From contig CM051520.1 in assembly GCA_028015205.1 (NCBI GenBank), positions 32,727,528 through 32,791,527 on the forward strand: a stretch of DNA of 64,000 nt, given 5' to 3'. Within the stretch, counting starts at the first letter, position 1; every line of letters begins with the position of its first letter. A program made the position numbers and the translations under genes. A model generated the notes under the pieces. It was not told the DNA's origin. It ran no database searches and worked only from the letters and a program-made list of their open reading frames with translations. The stretch comes from Mytilisepta virgata (lineage: Eukaryota > Mollusca > Bivalvia > Mytilida > Mytilidae). Of the stretch, positions 1-13,306 are shown piece after piece.

Positions 1-2188
1 TTATTACATGTCCATAGCAGATTTATTAAGTTTTCTTGACTGTAAAATCATTTTAGGGTCGTTTGATATTTTAATATAAAACCTTCCATGTATCTTGAAC
101 TTTATATCTATTAAATGTGTTTATTATAATTGTTAGATATCATGCATAACATTTTTGTTTTACGAATGAATTTCGGATTCTTACGTTCTTCGAAAGCTGT
201 ACAAAGAATATTGGGAAAGAGCTATTATGTTTGATTTTCCTTAACGTATTAACCTATAATGACACAAAATATCAGAAATATTAATATTAAGCCTCTGTGA
301 TCGTCATGTTTTATCAAAAAGACTGTTAATCTATTTTTAGGCGCAATCGGTGTGCGGACAATTTTGCATTGCGACAAATGCAGATTGTCCTCTGTGACAG
401 AACATTAAATGGGATGAAATATTAGTTTCAAAGCAGAATATTGGAAAATAATTTACTTATTTTTACTCAATGATTAGTAATGGCTGATATTAGGAACATC
501 TAAGACCATCTGAGATCATTATTTATCATCACGACAAATTGAATTATTTCTCATGTGCGTGATCAGCCCGTCAAATCATTCTTCTTTTTTAGTTATTATC
601 ATAACTCACTGAGAAGTTCCGAATAGATACACGATAAAGAATATTACTTTCATTCCAAGGAATGAAAGCTATTTGTCAAAGATTTGTTCCTTCTCAGACT
701 AATGCAGAATAAATGGGTAAATGGTGAAATGATAACCGAATAGAGCCCAAAGGCTAGATAACACATGGTATAATAACATTTTACTTTTTATATATTAAAA
801 CAAATAGGTTTTCATTATTAATTCTCTGTTAAACTACACTTTTTACTGTCGTCATGAAAGATGGTAATTATTTTCAGAGAACAGTATATAAACAAATGCA
901 ATCTTAGAAGGCGTAGTCGTAGTCACAGTGGGTGATGTTTATGTTTCTTGCGTTCTAAACCCACTTTTTAGATGTTGAAAATAATGGCTGATAGAAATGC
1001 TGAATTATCCTTCCTTACCCAACATTCAATTTTTCGAGTGGCAGTCAAAATTAGTTGACAGCAAACTTGTAAAATGTATGAATCACACATTTTTCACAAT
1101 TAATAGCAATCGAGCTACTCAAGAATTAACGCGAATATTACATGTTGTGTTATTTTTATTTGGTTAAGCCCTGGTTTTATCCATTGTGATATTAAATTTT
1201 CAAATCATTTCGTAAAAATAGTCGAAATACAAAAATTATAATACAAAGGTAAAAATTCCTTTATTAATGTTTTAACAATTCTGAAATGCTGTCGGATTAA
1301 ATCACCATCGTTCATTATAGATCAATATCCAGTTTGTTTGATACAATGTTTTAAAGTTGTTTTGATTTCAAATGACAATATTACTGAACATATGGTTAGC
1401 GATGTCAGAACTAATTGGGCTTTGACAAAATGAAGTTAGTTATCGGCAGAATAATTAGAAAATAAAAGCTGTTACGGATTCAAATAATTAATTAAGATAA
1501 TGGGCTTAGGTTTTTATTGAGTGTTATTGTTGGTGATGTCTTCATAAAATGTTATGGTTGTCGATGGAAAGAAGTCTGAACTGGGGAATGATTGATTGAT
1601 TGGAATTTAGCGCCACGTAGGCGGTATTACGACCATGCGCGTCACTATAAGATGGAACTTAAGAAAATTGTTGTAAATAAATTGTTTAAAAAAATAATAA
1701 TGTATTCTCTGACATCTTTTGAGACCCGTGTTGATAAAAATCCCGAATTAATTCACAATTAGACATTCCCAAAATGATCTATTAATTCCGCCCATAAACC
1801 TTTATAATGAATAACATCGTCAATTTTCGAGAACTATTTTCATATAATATTACTGTCATCGAAAAAGAAATTTTCACTTTGAAGAAGTCTCATTTTTCAT
1901 TATCCAGACAACAACAGCTGAGACTTATTAATAAATAATAAACTTACCACAAAATATCATTTATTGTACATAATTATGAGTTATTAATATGTTTTTTTTT
2001 CTCTTAAGAAAAAAATTACTCGATCACCATTATCTATTCATAATACGTGTATGATTTGTCCTGTTTGTAAGAAAAAGGAAGATAAAAAAAATTATGTTCG
2101 TTAAAAATATTTTTAATTCGTTTGTCTACAATGTTGTATTTACACAATGTGTTAACTCTTTTGTATATAACAATGTCCACGTAATAGG
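1..2188. other. AT-rich non-coding DNA
   Basis: No ORF, RNA gene or structured repeat can be supported here. The only recognisable piece is a short GATTGATTGATTG run near 1588-1602 followed by a GC-richer block to about 1640. It resembles the microsatellite tails of the minus-strand SINE-like repeats elsewhere in the window and is probably a truncated copy of such a tail. Confidence 0.5.
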
Positions 2189-2367
2189 TATCCCACGAGG
2201 ACGCGGTGTGTCTGTAAGATCATCATCCAAACTCAAACTAAAAACGTTTTATTAACCTCAGCCACAAACAGTGTACAAGAGGACAAATATGATTACAAAT
2301 TAACAATCCCGAGGACCGGAGGCCAGAGGGATGATCTTATACAGACACACAAAGTCTGAGTGGGATA
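2189..2367. mobile_element. Short inverted-repeat element (MITE-like)
   Basis: The two ends are imperfect inverted repeats of about 36-38 bp (2189-2224 and 2330-2367). Both begin TATCCCAC at the outer edge and share TGTGTGTCTGT and AAGATCATC further in. The 105-bp interior has no ORF. Size and structure fit a non-autonomous DNA transposon. No target-site duplication is obvious, so the family and exact borders are uncertain. Confidence 0.5.
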
Positions 2368-2531
2368 ACTATTTTACATCCCAGTTCATTCGGGTTAAAT
2401 AATAATAAAGTAAATATGTCAGTACTATTATACCTTATAGATTGACTTTTATATATATTATTTATTGTATACCCCATTGAAACCCATAACATAATGTTTA
2501 TATAGGTAAAATTAACACTTCCTTGATGTGA

Positions 2532-2607
2532 GCTTCCATAGTGTAGTGGTTAAGGCGTCTGGTCAATATACTAAGTGTCCCAAGTTCGAATCTCAGAATA
2601 TTCTTTC
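2532..2607 (+). repeat. tRNA-like sequence (SINE head or tRNA pseudogene)
   Basis: The sequence has an A-box-like stretch (TAGTGTAGTGGTTAAGG) and a B-box-like stretch (AGTTCGAATCT) at the spacing of a tRNA gene. The anticodon arm does not pair convincingly and the acceptor ends do not match. A tRNA-derived SINE head or a decayed tRNA copy is more likely than a functional tRNA. No known SINE tail follows. Confidence 0.5.
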
Positions 2608-4706
2608 AAAAATTATAATGTTAATTTTAAAATGTAATTTATGTTTCTACATACATTTAGCAAAGAACTCTTGTTGGGGTGATCTGAACAAAGGAGCTGG
2701 GATGTAAAACTTGATCTCAAATCATACTTTAAACCTTATTGCCAGCTAGTCCTATAAACGGCCGATTACATTGTAATAACTCTAGGTAAGTTGACTGTTT
2801 CTCTTGGTTGGTTTTTGAATTTTAAGGGCCATTATGAGTTTACCATGCAGTGTAGAAGGCCATCAGATTGACCTCTTGTACATTTCGAATTTTCGAAATT
2901 CATGAGTGAAATGTGCCTATAGTTAAAAATGTCGTTCTAATTTCCATAAAAGATCTCAAGCATACACGTATTCCCTTTCTTTTTTTGATTTTATCCCATC
3001 TTGTACTTAGCAGAAATACAATAAAAAGGCACCGCGAATAGAAACTGATATAAAACGTAATATATGAATACTTAAAAATTGCTTATTGAAAAATTCAATA
3101 TGTACCTTCTTTGCGTGTCAAGCGTAATTTTATAATAATTCTTTTGCTAATTATTCTTGGCAAACGTTTAACCTTTCGACTGGAAGTTATAATGACCGTC
3201 TAGAGAGGGAATATTCACCTAAGCAACAATTAAATTAACACCTACACCAATGAATTATTACTTCTGGCTTGTAGATATTTTACACCTATATTGATAATAA
3301 TGACAGAATAGTTATTGGTTTGTTTTAATGTTGGAAACTGCTCACATGACTGAATTCCTATTTCAGCTCTGTAAAACTTAATTCATTTGGAAGGTGGTAG
3401 CTTTGTTGAAAGTCTTTTAGTCGGAACTGAAGAATAAGACCTTATTTGTAAGTTTTGTTTGATAATTTTGTTAAATATAACATCAGTAGTTTAGAATTTA
3501 ATTTGCAGCTGTATGAACTGTTCCTTGTAGGAGTACCTGTCGTGGACTGCTTTAAAGTAATCAGAAAATACTCTGAAGTTGCTTCAGTTGAAAGCGTCTA
3601 TAAAATTTATAACTACTTGCAACTGTATCTTAAAAAAGTAATATAATTTCAGTAATTTATGTTGAATGTTTTCTTTGTTCTGTGAATTCAGTTATTTTCG
3701 TTGACATCCATTTTCATTGATTTAGCAAAAGGAAATATTCGGCGCGGGTTCCGAATTTCAAACTAAAAAATGAAATAACTGCTAAGATTAATAAATTATA
3801 TGGCCTTTTAACTTTTTTTATCAGTATAAAAGCGATCCGATGATCCTTATTTCATTGGGTTTTTAAATTCGTTGATTAGTCTGACCAGGAAATCAACGAA
3901 AATGTGTATATACAATGAAGGTTTTTACAATAAACTATGTCAATGTGGAAGTGAGCTGTCGAATTGACTCAATAAAAAACTGACTAATGAAATTCATGTA
4001 ACCAACAAATGAAAAGAAAATATGTACAAAGTTAAACGTTTGGCTAAATTTAGGTAGCCTTGAAATATACCACTAGCACTTTTTATCTTTTAATCTGTTT
4101 GGAATCTCTCTTACCACTAAGTATATGTTAATTTATACACGAGTTGTTTCGCAACATTTTCATTTATTGTCATTTTTTGCAACTATTGAAGTACAAAAAA
4201 ATGTTTAATATTACGGTCCAAACCCCATCATTTTGATGATATATTTACACATGTATTTATAGTAGGGAATGAGCACATGTCAGTCTACAAAACATGGAAA
4301 TGAAAAATGTTATGTTTTGTTTATGAGCCATACATACACTTCTTTTCTTTTCTTTTATAATTTTATATAACCTCTGATCGAAGACCACATATTTAGGAAT
4401 GTTCTCAGTTGAATTCATTGATAAATGTTTTTGAACGGAAAATGACTGAAGCAATTATCCATAAAATGATGTCATTTTAAAACTTTAATGGTTCACAAAA
4501 GACTGAATACAAATTAAGTTTTAATATTAATGTTTAGGGAATTTATGTACCTGTTGAATAATATAACTAATAAGTTATCAATTTGTTTCGGTCTCCTAAT
4601 TAAATTGATTAAAAATTGTCGAATCACAAGGAGATGCTCTAACACCCCCTCCCCCCACCCGAAGGCATAAGATTATTAGTTATTTATCGCCTTTTTCTAT
4701 TTTATT
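2608..4706. other. Non-coding DNA, no feature seen
   Basis: AT-rich sequence with only short chance ORFs (for example 63 codons at 3455-3646). No repeats, RNA genes or splice-supported exons could be defended. Confidence 0.5.
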
Positions 4707-5936
4707 TCTAGCTCACCTGGCCCGAAGGGCCAAGTGAGCTTTTCTCATCACTTGGCGTCTGTCGTCCGTCGTCGTCCGTCGTCGTCCGTCGTCCGTCGTC
4801 GTCGTTAACATTTTACATTTTGAACTTCTTCTAGAGAACCACTGAATGGAATGAAACCAAACATGGCATGAATGTTTCTTATGAGGTGCTGACCAAGTGT
4901 TGTTACTTTGTAGCCGATCCATCATCCAAGATGGCCGCCAGAGGGGGACTTAGTTTAACATAGGACCCTATGGGAAATGCATACAAATGACTTCTTTTAG
5001 AGAACCGTTGAATGGAATGAAACCAAACATGGCATGAATGTTCCTTATGAGGTGCTGACCAAGTGTTGTTACTTTGTAGCCGATCCATCATTCAAGATGG
5101 CCGCCAGCGGGGGACTAAGTTTAACATAGGAACCTATGGGAAATGCATACAAATGACTTCTTTTAGAGAACCACTGAATGGAATGAAACTGAATCTGGCA
5201 TGAATGTTCCTTATGAGGTGCTGACCAAGTGTTGTTACTTTGTAGCCGATCTATCATTCAAGATGGCCGCCAGCGGGGGACTAAGTTTAACATTGGACCC
5301 TATGGGAAATGCTTACAAATGACTTCTTTTAGAGAACCACTGAATGGAATGTAACAAGACATGGCATGAATGTTCCTTATGAGGTGCTGACCAAGTGTTG
5401 TTACTTTGTTGTCGATCCATCATCCAAGATGGCCGCCAGCGGGGGACTAAGTTTAACATTGGACCCTATGGGAAATGCATACAAATCACTTCTTTTAGAG
5501 AACCACTGAATGGAATGTAACAAAACATAACATGAATGTTCCTTACAAGGTGCTGACCAAGTGTTGTTACTTTGTAGCCGTTACATCATTCAAAATGGCC
5601 ACCAGTGAGGGACTTAGTTTAACAAAGGACCCCAAGGGAAATACATACAAATGTCTTCTTCTATAGAACCACTGAATGGAATGAAACCAAACATGGCATG
5701 AATGTTCACTCAAAAATCTTACTTCAGACTTAGCAGAAATGGTCCTTAGATGGTTCTCTTTTAGAAATGTATCCGTTGACCTGGACTAAACAAAGATGAC
5801 TGCACAGCTGAAATTAGTTTAACATAGAATCCTATAGAAAAACCAGCCAAATTGACTGCAACACTTTAATTTTTAGGTCTGCTCAAGGTGAAAAGTTAAA
5901 TCCAGGTGAGCGATACAGGCTCTTGAGAGCCTCTAG
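4707..5936 (+). mobile_element. Non-autonomous Helitron-like element with 166-bp satellite
   Basis: The 5' end starts TCTAGCTCACCTGG and contains a near-perfect hairpin (4710-4740, 14-bp stem, GAA loop). A GTCGTCC-type simple repeat follows (about 4755-4803), then a tandem array. The 3' end has CCAGGTGAGCGATA, inverted relative to the 5' CTCACCTGG, then a hairpin GGCTCT-TG-AGAGCC (5918-5931) and CTAG at 5933-5936 followed by T. A TC start and a 3' hairpin before CTAG are Helitron hallmarks, and a central tandem array is typical of non-autonomous Helitron/Helentron elements. No Rep or helicase coding is present. Related copies lie near 9.3, 41 and 55.4 kb. Confidence 0.7.
4825..5720 (+). repeat. 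166-bp tandem repeat array inside the Helitron-like element
   Basis: A landmark (CTTCTTTTAG or variant) recurs at 4825, 4991, 5157, 5323, 5489 and 5655, exactly 166 bp apart each time, giving about 5.4 units. Each unit includes AACCACTGAATGGAAT, GGTGCTGACCAAGTG and an AAGATGGCCGCCAG block. The reverse strand reads open through parts of the array, which gives 62-70 codon ORFs that are by-products of the repeat. Confidence 0.9.
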
Positions 5937-5970
5937 TTTATCTACCGATAGGTATTATACAGTCTTTATT

Positions 5971-6213
5971 ACATTGAGTGCGGTGAAATACCTGGATTTC
6001 TGAGTGAATTCAAATCCAATAATTCACCCAGTGAAATTGAAAGTCATATCTCAACAATCTCGAAATTCGAATACCAAAAATTTACCACTCATGACCGAAA
6101 AACAATAATAATTCACTCATGCGCTACGCGCATTCGTGAATTAATGTGTTTTTGGGTAACTCGTTGTAAATTTTTAGATATTCGCATTTCAAGATTAGTT
6201 ATACTATAATTAG
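5971..6213 (-). mobile_element. Foldback MITE family F1, copy 1
   Basis: This copy is related in reverse orientation to the insertion at 15654-16047. It keeps the central palindrome around 6115-6142 (TCACTCATGCGC / GCGCATTCGTGA) and flanking inverted segments (CTCGAAATTCGAATAC and GATATTCGCATTTCAAG). Relative to the 16-kb copy it lacks about 130 bp in the middle. A further degraded copy is at about 27703-27812. No coding capacity. Confidence 0.6.
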
Positions 6214-6306
6214 AATCATTATTAAAGCGTTTGCTGTCTATGTAACTATACAGCCATTTTAAGAAATTTCTCCTGATTTTCGATGTTGTGAAACTTATCA
6301 ATTTTC

Positions 6307-9300
6307 CAAAAAAAAAAAAAAAAAAAAAACAGTTTTAATAGTACCTATTTTGTGTAATCAACTCCACCTCCACCTTTTAATCTCGAACTTTGAAACTGTG
6401 AAAACCGTTTATGGACACATGGTAAATCTTTTTTTGTAGAATTTCCATTTTGTTGAACTTTTCTCAAAATTTTGTTTTTCGGATAGTGTACCTATTTTTT
6501 GTAAAAAAAAAAAAAAAATCCTTCACCTTTTAACGCAGATCTTGGAAATTTATTGATAAGCCATATTATAAATGTAAACGAAGGAACATGATGCCATTTT
6601 AAGAATTTTTTATCCGATTTTCATGTTGTGAACTTCTCTCAAAAAATGTATTTTTCTGCTATTTGGTCGGTGGTTGTTTCTTTGACACATTCCCCGTTTC
6701 AATTCTCTATTCTATTTATGAAGTCTGGAGATATATTGTGCTATAATTGAACCTGGTCATATGTGAGAATGTCATTCCCTCTCAATAATTTGGATTTCAG
6801 TGAATTTGATAAGTGTGCTCGATTTCCCAATGTAATACAAGGCTTTTGTTTAAATATACATAAATATTTTGGTATACTATGTCACATTGACCGTATTACT
6901 TATAATCATAAACAATAAAAATTATTGAATATGATTTATTGATTCTTGTTAACCGACCCGGCCTATTGAGAGTTTGACCCATTTTTTTCCCTGTTCACCT
7001 AGACACTGCAATGTATTTTAACCAATTAATTCCATATTCTTCTGCTGATATTTATTTTAAGGCTGAAGTGTGCTCTTTTTATCGCCCCACCACCCCTGGT
7101 CTAATGTTCATCTTTCTAGAACTGTTAAAAAGAAGACCCGCTATAGAGGTTCTGTTCGACGTTTAACTATAAAACTAATTTTTCGTACAAATGTTAGATG
7201 CTAATGTAGTATATGCTGTTAACAGATATGTTATTGGAGGTTTACATAGTTTTGTTTATGTTAACATTATTTGTTTGTTTCCATAATTTGTGTTTTCTAT
7301 TGTTGTTATTTGTTCCTTTATTATTGTCCTGTTGTGACGGTTTATAAGGAGGACTAACCAATCTATTCATGTTCTATGCTTACCAATAAATATTTACACG
7401 TAGTAACGTAATCCTATGATACAAATTACTTAAAAATAATGGCTTGAATTATTGTCACTTAGACGAATGATTGAATTAAAAAAAATCCTTATTATTAAAC
7501 AAAAATATAGTTATTAAAATAAAAGTCCTTAAATCTAAATATTTTTACTATAGTAGTGTAAGTAAAGGAACATGTTTAACTAGAGTTACAGAGTGCAAGA
7601 ACGTAGAATTGTACCCCTGCTCTAATTTATATATAACTTATAAATCTATCGGACAGATTTATAAGGTTGATACAACATGAATAACATATGGTGAAATAAA
7701 ATAAATGCCTGAGTCCAATTAATTTCGTCCAAGATGTCCGACGGGAAATACTTTGCTTCCTGCACGTCTGAATACGTGTGTTTGTTCGGAGTTTAGTGAA
7801 TCACATATCAAACCATTTATGTGTAGGAGGAGTGATTCCTATATACCGCCAAACTTTGCGGTGGAAGTTGGGGGTGGGGGGTGTAAAAATATGTTTTAAG
7901 AAATAATATTTGACCCTGATAAATTGTCCGATAAGTCTTTGTCATATGTTGCAAAGCATGATGATATTTTGGCCAAGGCCAGATGACATCACAATATTAT
8001 TTAAGGAGTAGGACCGCTTTCCCCTGTATTTGTTTCACTCATAACCATTGATTTTTTAATCTTAAATATTTACCTTCTGTTTATCAGAAACGATTGTATG
8101 CGATGCATTTTTAGTTAGCAAACAAAAATTGAATGCTTATAAATAATTACATAAGTTTAAGTTTTCTACCGGCAAAGATCATGTAAATAGACGATTTGGG
8201 TCGATTTGCATCATTTTTTTGGAATATTGCCAAGAAGGAAAATCAGAACCAAAACTATTCTACTGTCATATGAAAGGAGATACATAATCTCACTTACAGC
8301 CAAAAATTCGTTTGGTTCTGAGTTAACTTCACGTTGAAAAAAACTGTCTCCAAAGCGATAGTGAGGTATGTATATTTTTTTTAATAACTTACTTGTTAGA
8401 GATCACATACCAGAGATTTTGAAAAGTTTTTGGCGACTTTTTGAAAAATGGCCCTAGAAGTGAAATAGATACAAGGAAAAATGGCCCAACTAATTTGGAC
8501 GTTTATACTAAATTTTCCATGTGCAGCATTAAAATAAATTGTTATTTGTGGTTTAAAAGATATTTCCAAACCTCAAAAGCAACAAATTTCTGAATACATT
8601 ATATAGTCGACACATCAGGGAAGTAGATATCAATATCACTTCAGTATAGATCAATTATAATGTCCAATTTACCAATTTTAGCACTATATTGTCCGGACTA
8701 ACAAATAAATATAGATTCCACCTACAATAACTATTTTTCTTCATTAAGAATTATTGTAAAGATTTGTATCACATATGGATAATGTCGATAAATAAAAAGC
8801 CGGTTCCCCTAAAGCATCAAATCGTTTCTTTTTAAATACATACATGTATGTATTTAGAATATACAATCTTAATTTCTAAAAAAAACCCCAAGACTATGCC
8901 GATTTTGCATTCAACAATAACTCAGATAAGGTAGGTTTATAGTAACCAAAAACGAATATCTATCTAAACAATGTAAATCAGTAAAATATTGTATTCATTT
9001 ATTTCTGTTGTTGTTGTTGCTGTTGTTGTCAAGGTTTTTATAATTTGGTAATTTATTACTACCATAAAATAGCATGAACGTTTTGTATCACTAATGATCA
9101 CTAATATGCAATTTCTGGCCACCTGATGTCATTTCTGTAGGAGGGCTTTTTGTTAGTGATTTTTTGTGTTATGTATTTTCTTTCTTTGAATTTTAGCTAT
9201 GTAGTGTTTGTTCTATATTTTACTATGTTTCTGTATGACATATTTGCTGTACTTAGAAGTACATGTACTCGGTTCACAAATATTGTTAAACTATAAAAAG

Positions 9301-9317
9301 AAAAAAAAAAAGAAAAA
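6307..9317. other. Non-coding DNA with simple repeats
   Basis: Contains long A tracts at about 6307-6329 and 6505-6519 and a TTG/TTGCTG microsatellite at about 9005-9030. No gene or structured element is supported. The region 7040-7400 has several short stretches reminiscent of old retroelement DNA but nothing that can be named. Confidence 0.5.
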
Positions 9318-10287
9318 TAGAGGCTCCCAGGAGCCTATATCGCTCACCTGGACTATGTCAATCTTGACTGGCAACCTGGAACATTGCTGCCAAGTTCCAA
9401 TTGGCTCACTGGTTTAAAAAAAAAAGATCTTTCATTGAACTTTTACATTAGGTCCTATGTTAAACCAACCAAAGGACCACCTAAGGACAAATGCTGCCCA
9501 GTTTGGTTTCAGTTGGCCTATTGATTTCAGACAAGACGATCTTTAAGTAAATTTAAAATATAGGGTCCTATGTTAAACTATGTTCGGCTCTGGCGTCCAT
9601 CATGGACGACGACCGGGGTCAACGTATATATTTCTAAAAGAGGACCACCTAAGGACCATTTCTGCCAAGATTTGTTCCAACTGGCATAGTGGTTTCAGAC
9701 AAGAAGATCTTTAAGTAAATTTCCCATAGGGTCCCATGTTAAACAATGTTCAGCTCTGGCGGTCATCTTGGATGATTGGCGGGGTCATCGGATGCATTTC
9801 TGAAAGAGGATCACATAAGGACCATTGCTGCCAAGTTTCATTCCAATTGGCCTTGTGGTTTCAGACAAGAAGATCTTTAAGTAAATTTCCCATAGAGTCC
9901 TATGTTTAACTATGTTCGGCTCTTGTGGCCATCTTGGATGACGGGCCGGGTCATCATCGGATATAATTCTGAAAGAGGACCACCTAAGGACCATTGCTGC
10001 CAAGTTTTGTTCCAATTGACTAAGTGATTTCACACAAGATGATCTTTAAGAAAATTGCCCATAGGGTACAATGTTAAACTATGTTCGGCTCTGACGGCCA
10101 TCTTGGGTGATGGGCGAGGTCATCGGATATCTTTCTGAGCGGGGACCATCCAAGGACCTTTCCACCAAAGTGTGGTCTCAATTGGCCAAGCGGTTTCAGA
10201 GGAGAAGATTAAAATGTGAATTGTGGATGGACGACGGACGCCAAGTGATGGCAATAGCTCATGCAGATGGCCTTTTAGGCCAAGAAA
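9318..10287 (-). mobile_element. Non-autonomous Helitron-like element, minus strand
   Basis: Read on the minus strand this matches the 4.7-kb element. It starts near 10287 with AGCTTTCTTGGCC and a GGCCT..AGGCC hairpin, passes a GGCGTCCGTCGTCC stretch, and ends near 9320 with CCAGGTGAGCGATA followed by a hairpin GGCTCC-TG-GGAGCC. The expected terminal CTAG reads CTAT, so the 3' terminus looks mutated. Between the ends about four degenerate units of 167-170 bp recur (landmark TGGCGGTCATCTTGGATGA-type at about 9590, 9757, 9925 and 10095). Unit sequence is clearly homologous to the 166-bp satellite. Confidence 0.65.
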
Positions 10288-13200
10288 GCTAAAAATACGA
10301 AACTATAATACAGGCCAGGGGAAAGGCTATACTATATAGAAATGAGGAATGCCGACATTATAATCCAGTACTGGTTTGATGTGTATGATCCAAATAGAGT
10401 AATTCGAATCCCTCTTGTAAACCAAAAATGGTAAACGGAAAAAAAATCAATAATAATAATAAAAAAAAAAATACAAAATCGAAATCTCTGTCAAAAGATG
10501 TTACTCCTTGGTTTTCGAATATCTAACAATTTTATAAAAGTTATTTCATGCTAGTACAAAATGTACTGAGATACTAAGCCTGTGTAGTCCAGTCAATTTA
10601 CAAATACACCACAAACTAATTTCAGAAGAAACTTGTTTTGTATCTTTTATTAGCTTTAAGTATCTGTAACAACATATTACATGTCGCCTTGAATCAAAAG
10701 TTAGGATCATCAGAAATTTTGGGTCAAATGAAGGAAATTAGGACAAAAATCGAGAAAAATGAGAAATTGTGAAAAATCTAATTTTACCTAATACCAATTA
10801 GAATTCGACTTATTTTCTGTGTCAGCAGTTTCAAGGGCGATATACGTGTCTATACATGTGATGTCTAACGAGACTTTGAGTCTTCCAGTTATGGTAACAA
10901 TAATCATTATATAAAAACAATTCGATGCTCTGTATACGCATATTTTTACCAATAATTCTTAAGATCATATATGTAGAATGCAGAAACAACTGTTCAAGAT
11001 ATTTTAGAGCTAATTTTGATCCGACAAGAATCAAAACTGAAAGGCCCGAAGAGACATGGCTATGGACTGTCCCCTCTGGCTTATCTTATTGCGTGAATTT
11101 ACCGTAGTTTGTCTCCATTTAAAAGTAATAAATCTCGCTTGCTCAGACGTGTTAACACCCATGTGTGTCTACTACATAAAGACTAACGCCTACACATATT
11201 TTTTATTTATGAAATTAGAAGGAATGTATATCGAATTTATCAAATATATGAAGAAAGTACTTTTTTCCAGGCCTTCGTATTAGATCTTTGACATTATGTT
11301 GCAAAGAAGAAGTGTCAAAATATAAATTAAAGAAACTGACAAGCAACATGTAGGACGAACGTAGGAGGGATAATCCGTTTTGAAATTTAGAAATGCTTGA
11401 AAATGAAACAAATTAGATAGTGTCCAGTAATTTAAACTTCAAGTAGCCTCCAGAAAGTTTACAGTCCGTTACTTTTCAATTTGTTTGTGCTACTGATGCA
11501 AATGCTTATTTCTATTTTTGCTATGCATGTTTCTTTGTTTATAATTGAGTTCTATGTTAGCATTTCCAAATTTTTATCTTTTAGCTCTGCTGGCGAAGCA
11601 AGATGTAGTCATTGTACATACATAAACAGTGCATCGAATTGGTATCTACGAATGTTTTTATTTATAAAACTGCCAAAAACAGGAATTTTTAGGAGAAAAT
11701 TATTTTTACTCCGAGTTTTAGATTGCCTCGCTTTGAAATCAAAATTCAAGATTTGGAAACAGTTGGAAGTTTTTTTAATTTGTTTTCTTTTATTCCTTTT
11801 TTTCTTTGTTTGCAATTCAGCAATTTAGGTGTCATCAGCTTTGATAAAAATCGAAAACGTGTGAATCCGAAAACATACGACAAAACACTGCAGAGTGTAT
11901 GCATATGCCAAACTATTGCCAAAAAATGATAAAATAAAAGACAGACCCCTTTAATGAGGGATATACTCCTCATTTTTCGAGAAAAAAATCCCATTTTTTA
12001 GAATTGACATTCACAGCTAGTGTATTTGCAACTCAACTGATGTTACGTTGAGGGACTTAGGTAGGCATTGACTCAATAGTAAAATTAAACATCAATGCTT
12101 TTTCTCCTCTTGTGTACATGAAGCGAAAACAGTGCCATGATAATATGACGCTTCGAAAACAGGAAGTGTTATTGCAGATATTGAAAATAAATGACTATTA
12201 TATGAGAAATCAGCTGGGGATTACAGCATAGTTCTAAGTGAAACATATTTAATTTTACAAAGGCAAATTCACAGTTGACTTAAGCGTATTATCTCACCTC
12301 ATTTATTAACAATGAAACACATCACATATCCATGAAATGTGAACGGAAACGCTGTTTCCAATTTGTAATCTTTGAATTTTTTTAAAACAAATTTTTATTT
12401 GATGATGTGAAATTGAAAAAAACGTTCAATACAGTCCAGTGTTTGAGCAACTATTTCACATGCCAATCCAAAACACATTTAATACTGGTCAAGATTCGCA
12501 TGTCTTCATATTTTTCTAATTACAGTGTTCTACGTAAGTAGAAAAAATCACCTCGCCCCCCAAAAAGGTTTAAGCAAAGTTCAGAGCCAGTTTTGAGGGA
12601 GATAATCCTCAGATTTTGAAAATATCATAGTTTTTTAAACTTGAAATTATAATTTTATAAATTATACCAGCTACTATATATATTATCCCCCCCCCCCCTT
12701 CCCCCGAAAAAAGATGATTTACTTGCAAATTGAATTGACTGGCGACAAATGTCGAATTTTACATTTTACTGCTTAATATATTAAAGTTCTAATGAAGGTA
12801 TAAAGCATTTGTAGAAAAAAAACGTGGAAGCTACTGTTGGAATCCAGTGATCCCCGCAACCCTGCCATATAGTCAGGATACTTACCAGTTAAAAATATAA
12901 CACTAGATACTAACCATCTAAAAATAAATGCAATAATTCTATTAAGAAATTAAATCATAAAACCAAATTACACTGGATAAAGTTTTGGCTGAAAACATAA
13001 ATTCTCATTTTAGAAATTCCACCCATTCGGGCCCAATTGTTTGAAAATTAAACTTCTAAAACCTTATTGTTCATCTAGATGAAGTTAATGACAATATGGT
13101 AAGGAAATCTCATGCATAGATTGAAAAATGATAGAAGAGTTTTTGTCACAAGGTTAAATTTACAATTTTCGAAATGGAGCCCTGTGGTGCCAAAGTTTTG

Positions 13201-13306
13201 AAAATCAAAATTCTAAAAACGTTATTGCACATTTACATAAAATATGACAATAATATATAGAAACAAAATGAATAAATTGCAATTTGAAAGAGGTCCCCAA
13301 TATTAA
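10288..13306. other. Non-coding AT-rich DNA
   Basis: Overlapping ORFs near 10831-11994 (up to 115 codons) are rich in Phe, Leu, Ile and Lys codons as expected from AT-rich DNA and have no domain. A C-rich tract lies at about 12687-12706. Nothing else can be supported. Confidence 0.45.

Noticed and set aside
2532..2607. Functional tRNA gene
   Set aside because: A and B boxes are visible, but the anticodon and acceptor stems do not pair.
11481..11994. ORF of 115 codons and overlapping frames
   Set aside because: Low-complexity Phe/Leu/Ile-rich translation expected of AT-rich DNA, with no domain.
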